Shown: piece by piece, positions 1 to 6,489 of the stretch
Layout: the number at the start of each line of letters is the position of its first letter
How positions within the stretch are numbered: the first letter of the stretch is position 1
Assembly (NCBI GenBank): GCA_042091225.1
Contig: JBELHW010000074.1
Span: 1 to 7,119 of the forward strand
Source of the DNA: JABAYQ01 sp042091225
GTDB lineage: Bacteria > Bacteroidota > Bacteroidia > Flavobacteriales > UBA7312
Length of the DNA: 7,119 nt
Direction of reading: 5' to 3'
Notes under the pieces: generated by a model
What the model was told of the DNA's origin: nothing
Database searches by the model: none
What the model saw: the letters and a program-made list of their open reading frames with translations, nothing else
Position numbers and translations under genes: made by a program

Positions 1-336
1 TCCACCAACGCCTAATTTAGTGCCTCCAAAATACCTTACTATTACTACTAAAGCGTTAGTTAAATCGTATGAAACCAATTGCCCTAAAATTGGTTTTCCA
101 GCCGAATTTAAAGGTTCTCCATCGTCATTTGCCCTTTGGTATTGTTTTTCTGACCCTATTACATAAGCATAACAAAAATGCCTTGCATTAAATTCAATTT
201 TTTTTAAATCGTTAATTCTATTCTTCACATCTTCTTTGGAGTAAACTTTAAAGCTGAAGCCAATAAACTTGCTTCCTTTTTCTTTGTAAATAGAGCTTGA
301 ATTCTGTCTTATTTCTTTATAGGTAAACTGTTTCAT
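1..336 (-). CDS. YigZ/IMPACT (UPF0029) family protein, N-terminal part, runs off the left edge
   Basis: This is an open reading frame of 112 codons that starts with ATG at 336-334 and is still open at base 1, so the C-terminus lies outside the window. The translation begins MKQFTYKEI and carries the signatures of the YigZ/IMPACT N-terminal domain: an H-F-C-Y-A-Y segment around residues 53-58, the acidic DDGEP motif near residues 71-75 followed by N-S-A-G-K-P-I-L, and the Y-F-G-G-T-K-L-G-V-G-G segment at residues 102-112. Full-length relatives are about 200 residues and end in a DUF1949 domain, which would be the missing part. Members are linked to translation and stress responses (yeast Yih1, mammalian IMPACT), but the bacterial role is not settled. 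The ATG overlaps the stop of the upstream transporter gene by 4 bases (ATGA), so it is probably the third gene of the ribD transcript and translationally coupled. No Shine-Dalgarno sequence is visible. Family assignment is secure; function is not. Confidence 0.93.
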   Translation of the reverse strand, partial: MKQFTYKEIRQNSSSIYKEKGSKFIGFSFKVYSKEDVKNRINDLKKIEFNARHFCYAYVIGSEKQYQRANDDGEPLNSAGKPILGQLVSYDLTNALVVIVRYFGGTKLGVGG

Positions 337-1175
337 GAATAAATTAAGATAATCATTGAAATGCCAGCGAGAAGTAAACCAAATACATTTTTTAGGGTTA
401 ATTGTTCTGAGTAAAATTTCCAACCTATTAAAGTAGATAATGCAACAACCCCAATATTTATAATTGGGAAAACTAATGATGAATGATTAAATTCTAAAGT
501 TTTTAATAAGAAATAAATACTAAAAAAGTTAGGAATTCCTAGAACAATTCCAGCTAAAATATTTTTAAGCTTTAATTTATTTCTTTTGAAAATTAAATAT
601 ATTGATCCGCAAACGAATGCAATTAAAAATATAGTGGAAGTAAATAAATTAGCTTCTTTATCGTTCGAAATAAAATTATATTGGATAAGTGATAAAGATG
701 TGTCTAGTATTCCTGTTCCAAAAAACAAAATTATAGCAAGATATAAAGGACCTCTTTTATTTTCATTTTTAGTAATTGTCAAATAAATTGACAAAAGAGC
801 GATGAAGATTGCTGCAATTTTTAAACTAGAGATTTGTTCGTTTTGAAAAAGAACTCCAGCCAAAACAGGTATTACAAGAGACATTTTGCTCGAGAGTGAA
901 CTTATTGTAACTCCAAGTTTTTGAGTTGTTTTTGCCATTACATTAAACATAACAATGAAATATATCCCTAGTATAATTGCGTAAAGTATCCATTTACTGT
1001 TAAATGCAAAATTCAAATCGCTAATTTTGAAGTCAGTAAATAATAATGCTAATATTCCTGCACACAAATAATTAAAAGTAATAGCTTGTAGAGTGTCTAT
1101 ATTTCGTTTAGAAAATTCTCTAAAAATGATAAATAATAAAACAGTAAAAACTACCGTAGGAACAAGATAAATCAT
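333..1175 (-). CDS. EamA/DMT-superfamily transporter, ten membrane segments
   Basis: This encodes a 280-residue, strongly hydrophobic inner-membrane protein. By eye there are ten membrane segments at about residues 2-19, 29-47, 61-80, 89-110, 117-135, 142-165, 177-197, 203-223, 231-252 and 260-279. They fall into two five-helix halves separated by a short charged stretch near residues 136-141 (K-N-E-N-K-R). This two-repeat layout and the length are typical of drug/metabolite-transporter (EamA) exporters. Helix 4 begins with a G-V-T-I-S-S-L-S-S-K-M-S-L-V-I-P stretch, in the usual position of the conserved EamA segment. The substrate cannot be read from the sequence. Its place directly after ribD suggests, but does not show, a link to flavin or precursor transport. 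The start ATG (1175-1173) overlaps the ribD stop by 4 bases, and its own stop overlaps the YigZ-family start by 4 bases, so it sits in the middle of a tight three-gene operon. Confidence 0.92.
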   Translation of the reverse strand: MIYLVPTVVFTVLLFIIFREFSKRNIDTLQAITFNYLCAGILALLFTDFKISDLNFAFNSKWILYAIILGIYFIVMFNVMAKTTQKLGVTISSLSSKMSLVIPVLAGVLFQNEQISSLKIAAIFIALLSIYLTITKNENKRGPLYLAIILFFGTGILDTSLSLIQYNFISNDKEANLFTSTIFLIAFVCGSIYLIFKRNKLKLKNILAGIVLGIPNFFSIYFLLKTLEFNHSSLVFPIINIGVVALSTLIGWKFYSEQLTLKNVFGLLLAGISMIILIYS

Positions 1176-2185
1176 TGGTTAAAAAAATAGAAAAGGTTAT
1201 CAGTATCTATTTTTTCTACTAGAGATGCATCATTATCAAATACTGGAGAAAGAATGCCTTTATTTAATAACTTGTCTGATTCAAATACTCTAGCTTCGTC
1301 CCAACAATTACTATTAATAAATTGTTGAATAGTAATTGTTCCTCCTTCAATTATAACCGAATGTACTTTTAATCTATAAAGTTGATTCATAAGGCTATTA
1401 ATGAAATTATTAAAGTCTATTTCTAAATCAAATTCACTTGATTTTTTTTTACAAAGTCTGTAGGTTTTTGAATCTTTGTTGAAAACATTTAACGTATTAG
1501 ATAAATCAGAATCTTTATCAATAACAAATCTTATCGGATTTTTTGAGTCAGCTTGGCGAGAAGTTAGAAAAGGATTGTCTTTTAAAGCAGTATTTTTACC
1601 AATCAAAATACCACTCTCTATAGACCTCCATTTGTGAACTAAACTTTTGGAATCTTTAGAGGTCATCCAAAAAGAACTTGTCTGATTCTCGGGAGCAATA
1701 AACCTGTCTTTAGATTGAGCCCATTTTAAAATAACATATGGTCTTTTCTCATTATGAAAAGTATAAAACCTTCTGTTTAAAGATTTACAATCATCTTCTA
1801 AAACATTTATTTTAACTTCAATACCAGCTTTTTTTATTTTTTCAATACCCTTTCCGTTAACTTCCGAAAAAGAGTCCAATGCACCAACAACTATTTTTTT
1901 TAAGTTATGGTGAATAATTAAATCTGAGCATGGAGGTGTTTTTCCAGTGTGTGCACAAGGTTCAAGATTAACGTATAAAGTAGACTCTTTTAGTTTAGAC
2001 TTGTCTTTCACATTATTAATGGCATTTACTTCAGCATGTTCCTGACCATATTGCATATGATATCCTTGACCTATGATTTCGTTTTGGCATACAATGACAC
2101 AACCTACCATTGGATTGGGTAAGGCATTAGGGAATCCTTGTGAGGCTAATTCAAGGCATTTTTGCATGTAAAATTCATCTGTCAT
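1172..2185 (-). CDS. ribD: Bifunctional riboflavin biosynthesis protein RibD (pyrimidine deaminase / reductase)
   Basis: RibD deaminates 2,5-diamino-6-ribosylamino-pyrimidinone 5'-phosphate and then reduces the ribose side chain with NADPH, the second and third steps of riboflavin synthesis from GTP, in the cytoplasm. The 337-residue protein has the expected length and two domains. The N-terminal cytidine-deaminase-like domain (about 1-140) contains the zinc site: H50-A-E52, then P76-C77-A-H-T-G and P84-P85-C86. The C-terminal reductase domain (about 148-337) contains R-P-Y-V-I-L-K-W-A-Q-S at 148-158, K-D-N-P at 202-205, I-R-F-V-I-D at 218-223, E-G-G at 280-282 and W-D-E-A-R-V-F further on, the Bacteroidota style. 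I chose the ATG at 2185-2183; a TTG nine bases upstream would add only M-C-F. It heads a leftward operon with the transporter and YigZ-family genes. One oddity is R161 where relatives usually have glycine after the aspartate (D160). Confidence 0.96.
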   Translation of the reverse strand: MTDEFYMQKCLELASQGFPNALPNPMVGCVIVCQNEIIGQGYHMQYGQEHAEVNAINNVKDKSKLKESTLYVNLEPCAHTGKTPPCSDLIIHHNLKKIVVGALDSFSEVNGKGIEKIKKAGIEVKINVLEDDCKSLNRRFYTFHNEKRPYVILKWAQSKDRFIAPENQTSSFWMTSKDSKSLVHKWRSIESGILIGKNTALKDNPFLTSRQADSKNPIRFVIDKDSDLSNTLNVFNKDSKTYRLCKKKSSEFDLEIDFNNFINSLMNQLYRLKVHSVIIEGGTITIQQFINSNCWDEARVFESDKLLNKGILSPVFDNDASLVEKIDTDNLFYFFNQ

Positions 2186-2213
2186 AAAGCACAAATTTAA
2201 TTAAATTGCAACG
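2186..2213. promoter_or_regulatory. 28-base divergent promoter region between ribD and prmC
   Basis: This is the only non-coding DNA in the window, lying between two divergent start codons. Its centre is a perfect 14-base palindrome, AATTTAATTAAATT, at 2194-2207. On the minus strand TAAATTTG (2199-2192) matches the Bacteroidota -7 consensus TAnnTTTG exactly and ends six bases before the ribD ATG. On the plus strand the mirrored copy, TAAATTGC at 2202-2209, is only a partial match; its TAAATTG ends five bases before the prmC ATG. I do not see a well-spaced -33 TTG/TTTG element for either direction; any such element would lie inside the opposing gene. Calling it a promoter is inference from position and the -7 match. 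Confidence 0.55.
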
Positions 2214-3053
2214 ATGAAAAAATTAAAACAAGTTGTAAATTTTTTTTATGAAAAGCTTGATACTATTTATGATCGTGATGAGTTAGATGGATTAATTTAT
2301 TGGACTATAGAGTCTTACTTTAACCTTTCTAGATCTAAGTTTAAGTTGATTGACGACAGAGTTTTAGCTCAAAATGAGATAGAATTTTTATTGGATGTTG
2401 TTAAAAGATTAGGTAATAATGAGCCCATACAGTACATTTTTGGGGAAACGACTTTTTATGACCTTCCATTTAAAGTTGACAAAAATTGTTTGATTCCACG
2501 GCCTGAAACCGAAGAACTTGTAAATTGGGTTTTAGAAAATCCGAAAAGTAAAATTTTAGATTTAGGAACAGGAAGTGGGTGTATTGCAATAAGTGTAAAG
2601 AAAAATTGCAATGCTGATGTTAGTGCAATTGACATAAGTGAAAAAGCTTTAGAGTTAGCATCTTTCAACGCCATTAAAAATAATGTTTCGATTAAATTTT
2701 CAAAGGAAGATATTTTTGAAATTGATAAATTAGAGAAAGTTGATGTTATTATAAGCAATCCTCCATACGTTTTAGAAAGTGATAAAAATAAAATGAAAGA
2801 AAATGTTTTGCAATTCGAACCATATCAGGCATTATTTGTTCCGGATGAAGATCCATTAAAATTTTATAAAAAAATAATATCAATTGCTAAAAAATCTCTA
2901 AATAAAAATGGATATATTTATTTTGAAATTCATGAGAATAAAGCAAATGAAATTATAGATTTGTTTTGTGAAAATTATTTTTCTAATATAGAAGTTAAAA
3001 CAGATTTACAAGGTAAACAAAGAATGATAAGAGCTCAATTTATAAAAGAATGA
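2214..3053 (+). CDS. prmC: Release factor glutamine N5-methyltransferase PrmC (HemK)
   Basis: PrmC methylates the glutamine of the GGQ loop in peptide-chain release factors RF1 and RF2 using S-adenosylmethionine, which raises termination efficiency. The 279-residue protein has the family length. The N-terminal helical domain (about 1-85) contains E70-P-I-Q-Y-I at 70-75, which precedes the conserved L-I-P-R-P-E-T-E at 93-100. The Rossmann methyltransferase domain follows, with SAM-binding motif I, D-L-G-T-G-S-G, at 116-122, an acidic motif II around A-I-D140, and the catalytic N-P-P-Y at 182-185 that binds the glutamine side chain. A late F-E-P-Y-Q-A-L-F segment is also typical of PrmC. The ATG at 2214 is the first in frame and follows the divergent spacer, so prmC is the first gene of the rightward run. 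Its TGA overlaps the ligA ATG by 4 bases. There is no Shine-Dalgarno sequence, as is common in Bacteroidota. Confidence 0.97.
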   Translation: MKKLKQVVNFFYEKLDTIYDRDELDGLIYWTIESYFNLSRSKFKLIDDRVLAQNEIEFLLDVVKRLGNNEPIQYIFGETTFYDLPFKVDKNCLIPRPETEELVNWVLENPKSKILDLGTGSGCIAISVKKNCNADVSAIDISEKALELASFNAIKNNVSIKFSKEDIFEIDKLEKVDVIISNPPYVLESDKNKMKENVLQFEPYQALFVPDEDPLKFYKKIISIAKKSLNKNGYIYFEIHENKANEIIDLFCENYFSNIEVKTDLQGKQRMIRAQFIKE

Positions 3054-5047
3054 GTAAAAAAGATAGAATTGAATTTTTAAGAGAAAGCATCAATAACTAT
3101 AATTATAATTATTATGTGTTGGATAAATCTTTGATTTCGGATTTTGAATTTGACAAATTACTTGAAGAATTAATTTTTTTAGAAAATAAATACCCCCAAT
3201 TTTTCGATCCTAATTCACCAAGCCAAAGAGTAGGTAGTGGATTAAGTGATCAATTCGTCTCGTTAGAACACAAACACAGGATGCTTTCATTAGGAAATAC
3301 TTATTCTGAAGATGATTTAATTGATTTTGACAACAGAATAAAGAAAATAGTTGAAACAGAAATAGAATACGTTTGTGAGTTAAAATATGATGGCGTTTCT
3401 ATTAGTTTGATTTATAAAAATGGTTTTTTTATACAAGCTTTAACTAGAGGTGATGGTTTTAAAGGAGATGATGTAACTCAAAATATTAAAACAATTAAAT
3501 CTATTCCGCTAAAACTTAAAAATGATTACCCAGAAGATTTAGAAATAAGAGGCGAAATTTTTCTACCTATAAATGGGTTTAATAAAATGAATGAAATTAG
3601 GGTTGATTCTGGTTTAGAGCCCTTTGCAAATCCTAGAAATGCTGCTTCTGGTAGTGTAAAAACTTTAAATAGTTCTGAAGTTGCGAAAAGACCTCTTGAT
3701 TGTTTTTTATACTATACAATTTTAAATAAAATTGATCAAAAAAGAACCCACTCTCAAAGTTTAGAAGAAGCAAGAAAATGGGGGTTTAAAGTTCCAAATG
3801 AAACTAAAGTTTGTGCTAATATAAATCAGGTAATAGAATTTGTCAATTCCTGGGAAAATAAAAGACATGACCTTCCTTATGAAATTGATGGAATAGTTAT
3901 TAAAGTGAACGATTTAAATTTACAAGATCAATTGGGCTTTACTGCTAAATCTCCTCGTTGGGCGATTTCTTATAAATTCAAAGCGGAGCAAGTATCTACG
4001 GTTTTAAATTCTGTTGTTTACCAAGTTGGAAGAACTGGTGCTATCACTCCGGTTGCTAACCTTGAACCAGTTCAGTTAGCAGGCACAACTGTAAAAAGAG
4101 CATCCCTGCATAACGAAGATCAAATCAAAAAACTTGATTTAAGGGTTGGTGACACCGTCTATGTTGAAAAAGGTGGTGAAATAATTCCAAAAGTTATTGC
4201 TGTTGATATTAAACAGAGAAACTTATTTACATCTTCAGAATTTCATTATATTTCTAATTGCCCAGCATGTAATTCTGAGCTTGTTAGATCAGAAAACGAT
4301 GCCAAACACTATTGTATAAATAGTGATAACTGTCCACCTCAAATAAAAGGTAAAATTGAACATTTCGTTTCTAGAAAAGCGATGAATATTGATGGTTTAG
4401 GATCAGAAACTATTGAGTTGCTAATCGAGAATAAGCTTATAAAATCAGTAATTGATTTATATTCTCTAAAATTAGAACAATTATTACCTTTTAAAAAGAA
4501 CGGCCAGAAATGGGCTCAAAATATTATTGATGGAATTGAAGCTTCAAAACAAAATTCGTTTGATAAATTACTCTTCGGATTAGGAATAAGATTTGTAGGA
4601 GCCACCGTTTCTAAAGTTTTAGTCAATCATTTTAAAGATGTTGATTTATTAATCAAGGCAAGTCTTGAGGAGCTAGAAAATGTAGATGAAATAGGAGAAA
4701 AGATAGCCCAAAGCTTAATAAATTATTTTGAAGATCAAGAAAATTTAAAGTCTATTGAAGTTCTGAAATCGTTCGGATTACAACTTAAAAAAACAGACGA
4801 TGAGGCTTTGTTATCTGAAAAACTAAAAGGTAAGTTAATTGTTATCTCTGGTGTCTTTGAAAAGTATAGTAGAGATGAACTGAAAAAAATAATTGAACAA
4901 CATGCAGGAAAAAATGTTGCATCAATTTCTAAAAAAACTACTTTTGTACTTGCTGGTGAAAAAATTGGTCCAAGTAAAAAAGATAAAGCTGAAAAACTTG
5001 GAATTCCTTTTGTTTCCGAATTAGAATTTTTAAAGATATTAAGCTGA
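3050..5047 (+). CDS. ligA: NAD-dependent DNA ligase LigA
   Basis: LigA seals nicks between Okazaki fragments and in repair, using NAD+ to form a ligase-adenylate; it is essential in bacteria. The 665-residue length is normal and all domains are present. The N-terminal Ia domain (about 1-65) contains the NAD-contacting Y-N-Y-Y and D-F-E-F-D-K region. The adenylation domain has nucleophile K112 in the K-Y-D-G motif, R-G-E with E169, N-P-R-N-A-A-S-G, the I-D-G-I-V-I-K segment with K285, and K309 in R-W-A-I-S-Y-K-F. An OB fold follows (V-G-R-T-G-A-I-T-P-V-A). The zinc finger uses C404, C407, C422 and C428. The helix-hairpin-helix region spans roughly 430-580 and a BRCT domain spans about 592-665. 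The protein therefore looks intact and active. Its ATG overlaps the prmC stop by 4 bases and its TGA shares one base with the next ATG (TGATG), so it is probably co-translated with both neighbours. Confidence 0.98.
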   Translation: MSKKDRIEFLRESINNYNYNYYVLDKSLISDFEFDKLLEELIFLENKYPQFFDPNSPSQRVGSGLSDQFVSLEHKHRMLSLGNTYSEDDLIDFDNRIKKIVETEIEYVCELKYDGVSISLIYKNGFFIQALTRGDGFKGDDVTQNIKTIKSIPLKLKNDYPEDLEIRGEIFLPINGFNKMNEIRVDSGLEPFANPRNAASGSVKTLNSSEVAKRPLDCFLYYTILNKIDQKRTHSQSLEEARKWGFKVPNETKVCANINQVIEFVNSWENKRHDLPYEIDGIVIKVNDLNLQDQLGFTAKSPRWAISYKFKAEQVSTVLNSVVYQVGRTGAITPVANLEPVQLAGTTVKRASLHNEDQIKKLDLRVGDTVYVEKGGEIIPKVIAVDIKQRNLFTSSEFHYISNCPACNSELVRSENDAKHYCINSDNCPPQIKGKIEHFVSRKAMNIDGLGSETIELLIENKLIKSVIDLYSLKLEQLLPFKKNGQKWAQNIIDGIEASKQNSFDKLLFGLGIRFVGATVSKVLVNHFKDVDLLIKASLEELENVDEIGEKIAQSLINYFEDQENLKSIEVLKSFGLQLKKTDDEALLSEKLKGKLIVISGVFEKYSRDELKKIIEQHAGKNVASISKKTTFVLAGEKIGPSKKDKAEKLGIPFVSELEFLKILS

Positions 5048-5601
5048 TGCAAATTCAATTTGTAGAAAAAATTAAACAAAAAGTAGGAGATTACTTTTTT
5101 AAAAAAGACCTTAAATTTAACAATAGAAAAAGAGTTGTTCATAATTTTCAAACAGCTAAATCTATTGGTATTTTATATGATGCTACAGACCTTAAAGATA
5201 TGTTAATGGTTAGCGAGTTTGTTAACGATTTATATCAATCTAAAAAAGATATAAAGGCTCTTGGTTTTGTAAACAAAAATGAATTGTCACACAACCATAT
5301 ACCAATGCTTCAATTTGATTTTTTCTTTTTAAAAGATTTGAACTGGTATTATAAACCTCAAAATTATGTGATCAAAAATTTCTTAGAAAAGGACTACGAT
5401 ATTTTAATTAATTTGTGTACTAGCAATTGTGTGCCAGTAAAGTATTTAGCGGGTAGCTCAAAAGCAAAATTTAAAGTTGGAAAATTTGAACATAATCTTT
5501 CAGATTATGATATGATGATTGATGTAAAAAAAGATTCCTTAGAAACCCTTATCAAAGAAGTAAAACATTATTTAAATTTAATTAATAAAAATGGAAAATA
5601 A
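5047..5601 (+). CDS. DUF6913-like protein of unknown function between ligA and dapA
   Basis: This encodes a 184-residue protein without a known function. I recognise it by its position and general sequence as the Bacteroidota protein usually annotated DUF6913, found beside ligA and dapA in flavobacteria; that is recall, not a search result. The N-terminus (about 1-35) is rich in lysine, arginine and phenylalanine and could be an amphipathic, possibly nucleic-acid- or membrane-associated helix. The rest reads as alternating strands and helices: a G-I-L-Y-D-A strand near 41-46, a Q-F-D-F-F-F-L-K-D-L-N-W-Y stretch near 89-101, a D-I-L-I-N-L-C strand near 118-124, and a short Y-D-M-M-I-D segment near 154-159. 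No signal peptide, membrane helix, metal site or catalytic motif is evident. It begins in the TGATG junction with ligA and its 3' end overlaps dapA by 11 bases, so it is very probably co-expressed with both. Confidence 0.85.
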   Translation: MQIQFVEKIKQKVGDYFFKKDLKFNNRKRVVHNFQTAKSIGILYDATDLKDMLMVSEFVNDLYQSKKDIKALGFVNKNELSHNHIPMLQFDFFFLKDLNWYYKPQNYVIKNFLEKDYDILINLCTSNCVPVKYLAGSSKAKFKVGKFEHNLSDYDMMIDVKKDSLETLIKEVKHYLNLINKNGK

Positions 5602-6478
5602 ACTAGTTGGTACTGGGGTTGCTTTAATTACTCCTTTTAATTCTGATCTTAGTGTAGATTATAACTCCCTTGAAAAAATTGTTAATCATTGTATTGATGG
5701 AGGTATAGATTATTTAGTGGTTCTAGGAACCACAGGTGAAAGTGTTGTGCTTTCTAAAGATGAAAAAGAAAAGATTCTAAAACATGTTATTGAAATAAAC
5801 AATGGAAGACTAGCTGTAGTTTTAGGATTAGGAGGGAATTGTACAGATTCTGTTGTTAGAGAATACAAAAGTTATAATCTTGATGGGGTAGATGCAATAC
5901 TCTCTGTATCACCCTACTATAACAAACCATCTCAAAAAGGAATTTATTGCCATTATAAAAAGTTGTCAGAATCGTTTAATCATCCTATTGTTTTATATAA
6001 TGTTCCTGGAAGAACCTCTTCAAATATTAGTGCTGAAACAACTTTAAAATTAGCTAAAGATTTTGAAAATGTAATTGCAATAAAGGAAGCTAGTGGAGAT
6101 TTAGATCAAATAATGACTATCATAAATAATAAACCCAATGATTTTCTTGTTATTTCTGGAGATGATGGACTAACTCTTGCAATGGTTTTAATGGGAGCCA
6201 AGGGAGTTATTTCTGTAGCAGGACAAGCTTTCCCCCAACTATTTTCGCAAATGGTAACAGAAGGTTTAAATGGAAATGTTTCGAAATCTAATGAAATTCA
6301 TTATAAATTATATCCATTATATAACTCTTTGTACAAAGACGGAAATCCTGCAGGAATAAAAGAGTGTTTGAGCTATTTAGAGATTTGTCAATCAGACCTA
6401 AGATTACCATTAGTAAACGTAGAACAAAGCACAAGAGAAGAATTAATAAAAATTACTGAATCTCTAAAAGCTAGCTAA
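5591..6478 (+). CDS. dapA: 4-hydroxy-tetrahydrodipicolinate synthase DapA
   Basis: DapA condenses pyruvate with aspartate semialdehyde, the committed step toward diaminopimelate and lysine, in the cytoplasm as a (beta/alpha)8-barrel enzyme. The 295 residues match the family length. Visible hallmarks are G-T-G-V-A-L-I-T-P-F at 7-16, the G-T-T-G-E-S motif with T47 and T48, S-P-Y-Y-N-K-P at 107-113 (Y110 matches the E. coli relay tyrosine), Y136 and R141 in L-Y-N-V-P-G-R-T, and Schiff-base lysine K165 in A-I-K-E-A-S-G. All catalytic positions are therefore present. The start at 5591 is the only one that gives the conserved N-terminus, and it lies inside the DUF6913-like frame, 11 bases before that gene ends. 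At its 3' end the last 15 bases are also coding, on the other strand, for the convergent PLP enzyme. It is the last gene of the prmC-ligA-DUF6913-dapA run. Confidence 0.98.
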   Translation: MENKLVGTGVALITPFNSDLSVDYNSLEKIVNHCIDGGIDYLVVLGTTGESVVLSKDEKEKILKHVIEINNGRLAVVLGLGGNCTDSVVREYKSYNLDGVDAILSVSPYYNKPSQKGIYCHYKKLSESFNHPIVLYNVPGRTSSNISAETTLKLAKDFENVIAIKEASGDLDQIMTIINNKPNDFLVISGDDGLTLAMVLMGAKGVISVAGQAFPQLFSQMVTEGLNGNVSKSNEIHYKLYPLYNSLYKDGNPAGIKECLSYLEICQSDLRLPLVNVEQSTREELIKITESLKAS

Positions 6479-6489
6479 TTTTTCAGAGA
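6461..6489. terminator. Weak inverted repeat at the convergent gene ends, possible two-way terminator
   Basis: TCTCT at 6461-6465 can pair with AGAGA at 6485-6489, and AAAA at 6466-6469 with TTTT at 6480-6483, leaving one unpaired C at 6484 and a loop centred on GCTAGC. The stem is A/T-rich and broken, and no clean U-run follows it on the plus-strand transcript. It is listed because it sits exactly where two convergent transcripts must end and is nearly symmetric. Rho-dependent termination or plain overlap of the two transcripts is equally possible. Confidence 0.25.

Noticed and set aside
586..786. 66-codon plus-strand open frame inside the EamA transporter gene
   Set aside because: It lies entirely antisense to a well-supported membrane protein gene, has no recognisable domain, and is short enough to arise by chance.
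2186..2194. TTG start nine bases upstream of the ribD ATG
   Set aside because: It would add only three residues, run into the -7-like box, and has no ribosome binding site; the ATG gives the normal RibD N-terminus, with the zinc-site histidine at position 50 as in E. coli.
2186..2213. FMN riboswitch upstream of ribD
   Set aside because: The 28-base divergent spacer is far too short for the aptamer, and no such fold can be seen before the start codon.
2456..2758. 100-codon minus-strand open frame inside prmC
   Set aside because: It is antisense to the conserved methyltransferase motifs, and its serine-, leucine- and phenylalanine-rich composition is what the complement of AT-rich coding sequence gives.
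4735..5151. 138-codon minus-strand open frame across the ligA/DUF6913-like junction
   Set aside because: It overlaps the ligA BRCT domain and the start of the next gene on the other strand; the phenylalanine/serine-rich product has no motif and would need both real genes to be wrong.
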